Of a stretch of 33,094 bases of DNA, positions 23,726 to 30,914 are shown piece by piece. Within the stretch, counting starts at the first letter, position 1. Each line of letters begins with the position of its first letter. Under the pieces are notes generated by a model that was not told the origin of the DNA, made no database searches, and saw only the letters and a list, made by a program, of their open reading frames with translations. Both the position numbers and the translations under genes were made by a program. Location: positions 1-33,094 of the forward strand of contig SXPK01000126.1 in NCBI GenBank assembly GCA_005776365.1, read 5' to 3'. The stretch comes from Planctomycetia bacterium. Its GTDB lineage: Bacteria > Planctomycetota > UBA1135 > UBA2386.

Positions 23726-24816
23726 CGCCGCAACTCCCGCCAGCAGAACGGCGCGCCGAGAATCGTCAGCATCGCTGCGGGCAACCAGCCGAACATCGGT
23801 TCGCCCGTCGCGCGCAGCAACTTTCCGCCAAGCACGTCGCCGACGTAGAACACGCCGATCGGCGCAAGCGCGAACAACAGTGCGACGGCGCGACCGCGAT
23901 TTTGCGCCAGGAGCGCGAGGCAGAAGCCGATCGGGCCAAGCAGCAGCGGCAGGATCGCAAAGCAGGTGCGACGGAATAGCGTGTAGCGCGCCGCCATCGG
24001 CCGTTCGTGCTGGCCGCGCAACACTTCGGAGAGCAGTTGGCTGCTGCCCATGTCATCGTCCCGCTCGTCGCGCCGCGAACTCTCGCCGATGGCGCCAAGC
24101 GGGAACCGCGGCTCGATCGTGTCGAAGCGCGTGTTGGTCAATGGGTCGCTGCCGTTCTGCAACACGATGCGCAGTGAGGTGTCCTCTGCCTTGGGCAGCG
24201 GAATCCAGACCTTGTCGACATGCACGATCGGGGACACGAACCCGAGGTCGCGGGCACGGCCATCGGGAAGGTAGAGCCAACAGTCGCGCAGGATCACCTC
24301 CTCGGACTGTTCTCCGCCCTCGCGTCGGCCGTAGGTCAGCGCCAGATCGGTGCCCGGGATCGAAACTCGGTCGTCACTCGAGCCCAGCCCCATGCTGACG
24401 ATGGTGTTGCGCAGCACTTCGACGATGACGCGGTACTTGCGGTAGTGCACCTCAGGCAGCACGTAGTGCAGCGTCAGCGAGCCGACGACCGAAAGCGCAA
24501 GGCCGACCAGCACGGTCGCCATCATCGGCACGCGCGGGCTGATCCCGGCGGCGCGGATCGCCGTGATCTCGCGGTCCTGGCCGGCGCGCGCGAAGGTCAT
24601 CACCGTCGCCAGCAAGAACGAGATCGGCAGCAGATGCGGAAATGCATCCAGCGCCCAGAGCAGCGTGATGATCGCGGCATCGAGCAAGCCGCCGCCCTCC
24701 GCCTTCTGGATGCCACGGGCCACCAGCGAGATCACGACGATCGCAAACAGCACAGTGAATGTGATGCTCGCGTGGATCAGGAGCTCCCTGAGGTAGTATC
24801 GGTGCAGCCGCCACAT
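23722..24816 (-). CDS. lptF: LptF-like permease of the lipopolysaccharide exporter
   Basis: This 364-aa YjgP/YjgQ-family protein is the partner of the gene that follows. MWRLHRYYLRELLIHASITFTVLFAIVVISLV is the usual first helix of LptF. PISFLLATVMTFARAGQDREITAIRAAGISPR is the conserved coupling segment that contacts the ATPase LptB. The periplasmic jellyroll covers about 130-270, followed by RYTLFRRTCFAILPLLLGPIGFCLALL and two more helices. I start it at 24816; ATG at 24828 would add four residues and would share CATG with the divergent kinase start. Either way there is no free intergenic promoter space. LptA, LptB and LptC are not in the window. Confidence 0.88.
   Translation of the reverse strand: MWRLHRYYLRELLIHASITFTVLFAIVVISLVARGIQKAEGGGLLDAAIITLLWALDAFPHLLPISFLLATVMTFARAGQDREITAIRAAGISPRVPMMATVLVGLALSVVGSLTLHYVLPEVHYRKYRVIVEVLRNTIVSMGLGSSDDRVSIPGTDLALTYGRREGGEQSEEVILRDCWLYLPDGRARDLGFVSPIVHVDKVWIPLPKAEDTSLRIVLQNGSDPLTNTRFDTIEPRFPLGAIGESSRRDERDDDMGSSQLLSEVLRGQHERPMAARYTLFRRTCFAILPLLLGPIGFCLALLAQNRGRAVALLFALAPIGVFYVGDVLGGKLLRATGEPMFGWLPAAMLTILGAPFCWRELRR
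24794..24799 (+). promoter_or_regulatory. -10-like TAGTAT upstream of the double-kinase gene
   Basis: TAGTAT lies 27 nt before the ATG at 24827, inside the start of lptF on the opposite strand. It is the closest match to a -10 hexamer in the area. The -35 region at 17-bp spacing is poor, so this is a weak call. Confidence 0.3.
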
Positions 24817-24826
24817 CGCCGACGAC

Positions 24827-26359
24827 ATGGTTCCGCAAGGACTCGCACCGGGCAACGATCCGCTGCTCCAATCCGTAGCGATCCACGCCCCGCACTGCCG
24901 CGGCGTCGTGGCAGGCACCGTCGCGGACGCGCTGCAGCCGTTGTTCCATTCGCTGCCAGAAACCGCCGACCTCGTCGAGATCAAGCGAAGCACCGTGCGC
25001 ACCGTGCTGCGCGGCAACGTCGGCGGCATCGACCTGCACCTCAAGCTCTACCGCTCGGTGACGCTGTCCGACCGCGCCCGGGAGGCCTTTCGTGGCGACC
25101 GCGGCACCCACGAGGCGACCAATCTGGTGCGTGCCGCGCAACTCGACCTGCCGGTCGCGCAGCCGCTTGCTTGCGGCACACTCATCGATCCGATCCGCGG
25201 CTCGCGCAGTTTCCTCGTCACGCGCACGATCCCGGGAGCGCGGCAATTTGCATTCGGCATGGGCGAAGAAACGCTCGTGCACACCGGCCGCCTGCTGCGC
25301 CGGATGCATGACCGGGGCTTCCTCCCTGGCGACCTTCACCATGGCAACGTCGTCGTCGACGGCCGCGGGCTGCCGTGGTTGCTCGACCTCCAGTCCGTGC
25401 GGCGCACCGGCGAACCCGACCTGGCGCGCCGAGCTGCTGGCGTCGCTTACTTCTGCCAGCCGCTGGACGGCGGCCCGCTCGATCCCGCGGCGCAGCCGCT
25501 CCTGATGGCGTATCTCGCAGCCGGCCTCGATCTGCCGGACGCATTTGCGACCGCGCTCGCGCAGGCCGCGCGGCTCGTGCGCCATCGTGCGCTCAAGTCC
25601 TTCCATCGGCGCTGGTCGCGCGAGTGTCGCCACACCTCGATGCCCCCATGGCGACGCGGTGAGTTCCGTTGGCACCTGCATCTCGTTGAGGACGAGGCCG
25701 ATCGCACGCCGCTGCACGAAGCCTGCCGCGCGTTCGTCGCCGCGCCGCCTCCATCCGCCAAGCAAGGTCGCCGCGGCGCGGTTTGGTTGTTGCCAGAAAT
25801 CGCCATCAAGCAACGGGCGCAGGGTGACGCGCGCAAGTTGTTCCAAGCGATGTATTGGTTGATGTTCGCCGGCGTCGGCCAACCCGAGCCCATCGCGCTC
25901 GCGACGAAGAACGGCGTCGGCTACGTCTTCGCGCGACGCGTGCCATCCCCGTGCCTCGCCGACGAACTTAGACTCGGCTCGCTCGCAATGCGCGACGTCT
26001 TGCACGCCGCGCGCTCGCTCGGTGTCGCCGTCGGCCGCATGCATGCGCACGGCATCCGCAACCGCGACCTCAAGTTCGAAAACCTTGTCCGTGACCCGGC
26101 GACGGGGAACCTGCTGTTGGCCGACCTCGATGGCGTCCGCGTAAAGAACGCCGACGACACGCGCGGCCAAGGCGCCGACCTCGGCCGCCTGCTGGCCGCA
26201 TTCATCGCTGCCGGTCGCCCCGGTGGCCGCAGCGCATTCTGCGCCTTCGTCCGCGCCTACCTTCGCACGCGCCGCCGCTTGCTACACCCCACGCCGACGC
26301 AGAAGGTCTGGAAGGCAGCCAAGAAACGCGCTCGCGAATGGGCTAACAGCCACGACTGA
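24827..26359 (+). CDS. Two-domain LPS-kinase-like protein (tandem WaaP/Kdo-kinase-type domains)
   Basis: This is a 510-aa protein with two complete-looking kinase folds of the lipopolysaccharide kinase group, which phosphorylate Kdo or heptose in the LPS core on the cytosolic side. Domain 1 (about 50-210) has LHLKLYR (Lys73), PGDLHHGNVVV (Asp169, Asn174) and WLLDLQSVR (metal Asp187). Domain 2 (about 280-490) has PEIAIKQR (Lys328), NRDLKFENLV (Asp414, Asn419) and LLADLDGVRV (Asp433). Both keep the lysine and the two acidic residues, so both may be active. Single-domain proteins are the norm in this family. The gene is head-to-head with lptF, which supports an LPS role. The first 20 residues look poorly conserved, so a later GTG start is possible. 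It is convergent with the heptosyltransferase-like gene. Confidence 0.82.
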   Translation: MVPQGLAPGNDPLLQSVAIHAPHCRGVVAGTVADALQPLFHSLPETADLVEIKRSTVRTVLRGNVGGIDLHLKLYRSVTLSDRAREAFRGDRGTHEATNLVRAAQLDLPVAQPLACGTLIDPIRGSRSFLVTRTIPGARQFAFGMGEETLVHTGRLLRRMHDRGFLPGDLHHGNVVVDGRGLPWLLDLQSVRRTGEPDLARRAAGVAYFCQPLDGGPLDPAAQPLLMAYLAAGLDLPDAFATALAQAARLVRHRALKSFHRRWSRECRHTSMPPWRRGEFRWHLHLVEDEADRTPLHEACRAFVAAPPPSAKQGRRGAVWLLPEIAIKQRAQGDARKLFQAMYWLMFAGVGQPEPIALATKNGVGYVFARRVPSPCLADELRLGSLAMRDVLHAARSLGVAVGRMHAHGIRNRDLKFENLVRDPATGNLLLADLDGVRVKNADDTRGQGADLGRLLAAFIAAGRPGGRSAFCAFVRAYLRTRRRLLHPTPTQKVWKAAKKRAREWANSHD

Positions 26360-26370
26360 TCGGCTGGCGC

Positions 26371-26395
26371 GGCGCTGCTTGGGCTGACGCCTTTT
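26371..26395 (+). terminator. Weak hairpin plus TTTT between convergent genes
   Basis: GGCG (26371-26374) can pair with CGCC (26388-26391), followed directly by TTTT. The stem is only 4 bp with a 13-nt loop, but it lies 11 nt after the kinase stop and has the only T-run at a convergent junction in this window. Confidence 0.3.
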
Positions 26396-26418
26396 GCCTC
26401 GCTGCTGTTGGTTGAGTC

Positions 26419-26949
26419 TCAGTGGCGAGGCGGGGGGGTGCTGCGGGGCCAGCGGGAGATCTGGTGCGCCAAAGGCGCCAACATCACCAGTTGGACCAAC
26501 CGGCCCACGGTGACCCGGTAGAGGGTTGCGCACAAGCGAAGTGCCCGCAGCACGCGCGTTTGACCCAGCCGACGCACGGCGTGCTCAGCGAAGGTCCACG
26601 GGGCCCACCAACGGACGGCGAACTCACGACCGCTGTCGTCGATCGCGACGAGGTCCTTCGCGCCGCAAGCCAGCGCCGCGAGTTTGAGTGGTTGCGGCCG
26701 TTCGCCACCATGCCAGGCGACAAAGGCGACCTCGAATGCTTGGGCTCGCAGCCCGCGCAAGAACGCAAGCTTCGACCCGCGCGGTTTGTCGCTGCGAATC
26801 ACGCATCCGACGAGCGCCGGCAACAACCTCTCACGGTTCTCGTCACAGACAAAGGCCGTCCACTGCGCATTCGGCAGTCCAGCGCGCAAGCGCACCGCCA
26901 TCGCAAGCGCGTTGTCGCCATCGGTCGTCAGCATCATGGCTGCCTTCAC
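26419..26949 (-). CDS. Heptosyltransferase-like half protein of unknown function
   Basis: This is a 176-aa protein. The GTG at 26949 overlaps the stop of the upstream glycosyltransferase fusion as GTGA, which I prefer to the ORF-track start at 26976. The N-terminal half (MLTTDGDNALAMAVRLRAGLPNAQWTAFVCDE, then VIRSDKPRGSKLAFLRGLRAQAFEVAFVAWHGG) resembles the first Rossmann domain of GT9 heptosyltransferases: a D-N-A-L-type opening, then R-x-L-R and F-D/E-x-A. The second, nucleotide-sugar-binding half of a GT-B enzyme is absent. The C-terminus is instead a hydrophobic or amphipathic helix (LYRVTVGRLVQLVMLAPLAH) that may bind the membrane. It could be a regulatory or remnant subunit. Function is not known. 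Confidence 0.65.
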   Translation of the reverse strand: MKAAMMLTTDGDNALAMAVRLRAGLPNAQWTAFVCDENRERLLPALVGCVIRSDKPRGSKLAFLRGLRAQAFEVAFVAWHGGERPQPLKLAALACGAKDLVAIDDSGREFAVRWWAPWTFAEHAVRRLGQTRVLRALRLCATLYRVTVGRLVQLVMLAPLAHQISRWPRSTPPPRH

Positions 26950-29312
26950 GTCGCGCCTCCCAGCGGTGACCCGCACAGATCGCGGTAGATCACGTCGAAC
27001 GCGGCAACACTCGCATCGACCGAGTATCGCTGCCGAGCCAACAACCGGCCGCTGGCGCCGAGATGCAATCGAAGCTCTTCGTCGCGCAGGAGTTCAATCA
27101 ACGAATCCGCAAAGTCACGCGCGTCCTCTGCAATGAGGCAGTGAACGCCGCCTTCTGGCTCGAGGCCTTCGCATGCAATAGGCGTTGCGACCACAGGACG
27201 GCCAGAAGCCCACGCCTCGAGCAGCTTGCCGCGCAGCCCCCCACCGGTGCGCAGCGGCAATGCTACGACCGTGGCATCCGCCAGCTCCTGCACGATGTCG
27301 TCGACATAGCCAGGAACTTCGACGATGCCAGGCTTCGCCAAGTCCGCAACCGCAGATGGCGCATTGCGGCCGACGAGGCGCAAGCGCGCGTCTGGCACCG
27401 CTTCGCGGACGAGCGGCAGGATCTCGTTCGCCAGCCATTGCGCGCCGTCGACATTTGGAGCGTGCTTGTAGTAGCCGACAAACGCGATCGTCGGAGCACC
27501 AACCCGCTCCACTTGGTCAGGAAGGTCCGGGAGCATCGTCCCGCTCGGCACCACATCGACTCGGGCCTGCGGCTCGAGTTGGCGCAACGCTTCTGCATCC
27601 ACACTCGAGAGCGCGATCGTGCGATCAAACTGTCGCAGCAACTCTTGTTCGAAGCGCGCCGCCGCGGCGATACGCAGCAGTCCCTGACCAGCGCGTTGCG
27701 CCGCCACGACCAGCGACTCGTGGCAGATGTAGACGCGCTTTTGCCGTCGGGGCTGCATGGCGACGAGATGCGCCATCTCGACATACTCGACCTGGACCAG
27801 GTCATAGTCCGTTCCCTCGAGCATGCGCTGCACGGCGCGCTGCATCGAAGGCGCGGAGTAATCGCGGAACAACCGCTGCGGCACTGCCCCGTGCAGGTTT
27901 CCTGGCATCGGGTTGCGTTCGCGCAACATCGTCACGACGTGAACGCCGAGCGCCTCGATCGCGGGCACATGGGAGGCGTCGTGCTCTTCGTCAAGAAAGG
28001 CGAACAGCGTCACGCGATGCCGTTTGGCCATCGTTTCCAGACGCCGCCAGAGCACCCACGAGCCATCGTGGCCAAGTCGCGGCAGCCGAGCCGCCAGGAC
28101 GAGAACGCGCTTGCCGTCCGGAGTCGGTGTCGGCAGAACGCCAAGATCGCGCGCACCCGCTGCTCGATGCGCCACGACTGAGTTTGCGATCGCGAAGGTC
28201 TCGACGTCGGTCCGACGATAGTGACGCCGCGAGGCGCAACGCTTCCAGAGTGCCTCCGGAATGCGCGGCACGGCTCGCAGCAGTGCCTTCAACTCGAACC
28301 ATGCCTCGCCTGCCATGGCCTCGATCGACCTGTCTGTGCGCAACACCAGCGACACGGGCTGCAGCAACAGGATGGACGCTGTCATCCAAGAGTCGGTCAC
28401 GCTGCGCCACAAGAACAAGTGCTGGTTGCGACGGATCGTGTTGTCCACGAAGCGGTCCCCGAACGCCTTGCGACTCGTGCCGCGATGCTCGTGCACGACG
28501 GCGCTCCTGGTCGTGAACAGCACGCGGTAACCGCGCTTCCACGCTTGGTAGGACAGCCCCATGTCCTCCATGTAGAAGGGGTCGTAGAGCATGTCGAAAC
28601 CGCCGATGTCCAAGAACATCCTGCGATCGAAAGCCGCGCTACCGCCGCCCGCCCACAACGTCGGCACGTAGTCGAGTTCACGCTCGTCACGCGTCGGCTC
28701 TGCGTGCGCGAGTTTGAGCCAGCCGCGTTCGATCGAACCGCGAGTGCGCCCTGTTTCTTCGCGACGCTTGTGCGGATCGCGGAAGAACACCTCCGACGTC
28801 ACGCCAAACACGTCCGGCTCCCGCAGGCCTTCGAGCAGCGGCTGCAGGAACCCGGGCTTGACGACCATGTCGTTGTTCAAGAACACCAGCACGTCGCGAG
28901 TCGCGGCCTGCACGCCTGCCGTGTTGCCGCGCACGAAGTAGCGGTTTTCCGGCAGCGCAACGACCTTGACCCATGGGTGTTCGCGCTGCAGCCACTCGAC
29001 GCTTCCGTCCGTGCTGCCGTTGTCTACGACGATCATCTCGTGGTCGCCGCGACACCGCTCGAACTCGGCGCGAACCGACGGCAGCAGTTGCTCCAGGAAG
29101 TGCTTGCCGTTCCACGACACCGTGATGACGGAAGCGGCCGAGAGATCGCGCGGCCTTAGCCGCGGCGGCGCCGAGCGCTTGCTGACGAACGGCCAGCACA
29201 GTGCATCGACGAGCAGGGTGATGCCCAGCAGCGGCCAGGTCACGACGGCGGCAGCGAGCGAACAGGCGAGGACGAGGACTGGCGTCGCAAGCAGCCAGAC
29301 GATGCGCCTCAT
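26946..29312 (-). CDS. GT2-GT4 fusion glycosyltransferase
   Basis: This 788-aa protein has two glycosyltransferase domains. One or two N-terminal membrane helices (residues 3-43) precede a GT2 domain at about 58-330, with VITVSWNG, MIVVDNGSTDGSVEWL, LNNDMVV (DxD-like 146-148) and YMEDMGLSYQAWKRGYRV, as in rhamnosyltransferase-type enzymes. A linker leads to a GT4-type GT-B domain. Its acceptor half is about 410-570 (RVLVLAARLPRLGHDGS..., YICHESLVV) and its donor half about 580-770 (IAFVGYYKHAPNVDGAQWL, GYVDDIVQELADATVVALPLRTGGGLRGKLLEAWASGRPVVATP). Two consecutive sugar additions to a surface glycan are a reasonable inference. I start at the ATG 29312, where GAGAGG lies about 8 nt upstream. 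The TTG start at 29567 in the track would add a non-protein-like stretch. Confidence 0.88.
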   Translation of the reverse strand: MRRIVWLLATPVLVLACSLAAAVVTWPLLGITLLVDALCWPFVSKRSAPPRLRPRDLSAASVITVSWNGKHFLEQLLPSVRAEFERCRGDHEMIVVDNGSTDGSVEWLQREHPWVKVVALPENRYFVRGNTAGVQAATRDVLVFLNNDMVVKPGFLQPLLEGLREPDVFGVTSEVFFRDPHKRREETGRTRGSIERGWLKLAHAEPTRDERELDYVPTLWAGGGSAAFDRRMFLDIGGFDMLYDPFYMEDMGLSYQAWKRGYRVLFTTRSAVVHEHRGTSRKAFGDRFVDNTIRRNQHLFLWRSVTDSWMTASILLLQPVSLVLRTDRSIEAMAGEAWFELKALLRAVPRIPEALWKRCASRRHYRRTDVETFAIANSVVAHRAAGARDLGVLPTPTPDGKRVLVLAARLPRLGHDGSWVLWRRLETMAKRHRVTLFAFLDEEHDASHVPAIEALGVHVVTMLRERNPMPGNLHGAVPQRLFRDYSAPSMQRAVQRMLEGTDYDLVQVEYVEMAHLVAMQPRRQKRVYICHESLVVAAQRAGQGLLRIAAAARFEQELLRQFDRTIALSSVDAEALRQLEPQARVDVVPSGTMLPDLPDQVERVGAPTIAFVGYYKHAPNVDGAQWLANEILPLVREAVPDARLRLVGRNAPSAVADLAKPGIVEVPGYVDDIVQELADATVVALPLRTGGGLRGKLLEAWASGRPVVATPIACEGLEPEGGVHCLIAEDARDFADSLIELLRDEELRLHLGASGRLLARQRYSVDASVAAFDVIYRDLCGSPLGGAT

Positions 29313-29563
29313 TGCGCGCGCCTCTCCGCGGCGAGCAGCAGTCGCGCTCACGCTCCTTCCCCAAGTAGCTGGTCCACGATGCCTTCCAATCGACTGGAGG
29401 ATCGGCAACCGTGCGGCCACGGATGCAGGCCATGTTGGGGACAACGTCAGCCGAGGCCTGCCGCGTCTCACTTCGGGACGCAGCAGCGAAGCTCCGTCGC
29501 AGTGCGCAGACCGCGTTGCGTCGGCGCCAACCGCATCCATGTCGCGGTGGCGTCGGTCCTTGG

Positions 29564-30910
29564 TCAACGAACGCGACCCGTCAACGCAGCGAGCAGGAGA
29601 CGAAGGTGGCCGCGAATGGTGTGCAGGGTCCGCATCTTCGAGTAGCCGAAGATCCGCGAAGAAAGCACGGCCGGTCGTTCCACCACGATGCCGCCGCGAC
29701 GCACGACCCGGATCAAGAACTCAGCGATGCCGAGGAAGCCGCCGCGATCGAGCGGAAGCGCTTCGACCAAGGATTTGCGAGTCACCCGACAACAACTGGT
29801 CCAAGTCGAGATCCGACGACGCAGCGCCAGGCGATACAGCACCGACAGGCTTCGCGACAGCAGCAGGCGCCAGCCCGGCACGTTGGCCACGCGCCCATCG
29901 CGGTGGTACGGAGAGGCCGTGACCACATCCGCGCCGTCGAGCAGCGGAATCATCTCGAGCAGAACCAGCGGGTCATAAGAACCGTCACAGTCGATCGAGG
30001 CGACGACCTCGTGCGCAGCCGCGAGGCACCCGGTGCGGATCGCGGCAGCGACACCGCGGTTCTTGTCGTGATGGACGAGGCGAACGTCGGTGCGTTCCGA
30101 GCACTCCTGTTGCAACGCCGCCCATGTCCCGTCGCGGCTGCAGTCGTCGACGAGCACGAACTCAAACGAGCAACGGTCGCGACCAGCGGACTTCAGCGTG
30201 TCCAGCGAGCGAAGCAGGAAGGCCACGTTCTCCACTTCGTCGAACATCGGCACGACCACTGAAACCGCGAGCGTTGCGGTGGTGACGACGCTGGGCGACG
30301 CGGCTTCGCGCTGCTGGGGATCCACCGCTGGAACGCGCAGCGGCAACGGTTGCAGCCCTAGCGCATCGACCAGCGGCGCGACCGCACGCGCCGCGAGCAA
30401 CGACTCCACGATCGCGACGGTGCGTTCCAACCCGACATAGTGCCGTCGCTGCGCGCTGCGTGAAGCCGACGTGACGCGAGGTTGTGCGGGGTCGATCTCC
30501 CAAGAACGGAAGCAGGCGACGTCGGCGGCGCAGGCGCCAATGGCCTTTGTCGCGCAGCGCAGTTCGTGGCCGCTTGCACAGCGAGGACGCGTGCCCGAGT
30601 GCGCTGCGGTGGCGATCGCTTCCTCCACGGTTCCGGCGCGCACTTCGTGCCCGCGTGGCGCGATCGAAGCGCAGAGCTCAGGATGTCGCTCGGCGACAGA
30701 CGCGTCGACGAAGAAGGTCGCGCGAGCAGACGAGCGCGCGAGCAGCGCGAGCCAGAAATCGACATGCGCAATCACCAAGGACGGCAGTCGATCGCGCTGC
30801 GACGGCAGCATCCACGCGCGAAGATCCGCGTCCTGATGCCACTCCTCGACGATCACCGCGAGCCCGAGCGGGCGCACAGCTGTCACATCGTCGCGCGCGT
30901 CGGGCGTCAC
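29564..30910 (-). CDS. Degenerate NodB-like domain fused to a GT2 glycosyltransferase
   Basis: This is a 448-aa protein. The N-terminal 100 residues follow the pattern of PEP-CTERM-type polysaccharide deacetylases: a strand plus 'E-E-W-H', PSLVIAHVDFWLALLARSSARATFFVDASVAERHPELCASIAPRGHEV. However, the D-x-E-D metal/base motif reads I-V-E-E, and the H-x-x-x-H after GHEV is missing. Residues 213-440 are a GT2 domain like polyprenyl-phosphate sugar synthases: VSVVVPMFDEVENV, FEFVLVDDCSRDGTW, KNRGVAAAIRTG and SIDCDGSYDP (Asp307/Asp309). No membrane helices are clear. The start is GTG at 30910, 4 nt after the pepP stop, so the two are co-transcribed. I infer an active GT2 with an inactive, possibly glycan-binding, N-terminal domain. 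Confidence 0.82.
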   Translation of the reverse strand: MTPDARDDVTAVRPLGLAVIVEEWHQDADLRAWMLPSQRDRLPSLVIAHVDFWLALLARSSARATFFVDASVAERHPELCASIAPRGHEVRAGTVEEAIATAAHSGTRPRCASGHELRCATKAIGACAADVACFRSWEIDPAQPRVTSASRSAQRRHYVGLERTVAIVESLLAARAVAPLVDALGLQPLPLRVPAVDPQQREAASPSVVTTATLAVSVVVPMFDEVENVAFLLRSLDTLKSAGRDRCSFEFVLVDDCSRDGTWAALQQECSERTDVRLVHHDKNRGVAAAIRTGCLAAAHEVVASIDCDGSYDPLVLLEMIPLLDGADVVTASPYHRDGRVANVPGWRLLLSRSLSVLYRLALRRRISTWTSCCRVTRKSLVEALPLDRGGFLGIAEFLIRVVRRGGIVVERPAVLSSRIFGYSKMRTLHTIRGHLRLLLAALTGRVR

Positions 30911-30914
30911 CGGC

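Noticed and set aside
24220-26170. Long ORFs at 24220-25311 (+) and 24452-26170 (-)
   Set aside because: Both are shadows of lptF and the double-kinase gene, which carry clear family motifs in their own frames.
29313-29567. N-terminal extension of the GT2-GT4 fusion from the TTG at 29567 (a TTGA overlap with the upstream stop)
   Set aside because: The 85 extra residues lack protein-like composition. The ATG at 29312 begins a normal membrane helix and has a GAGAGG upstream. I see nothing else in this 251-bp gap.
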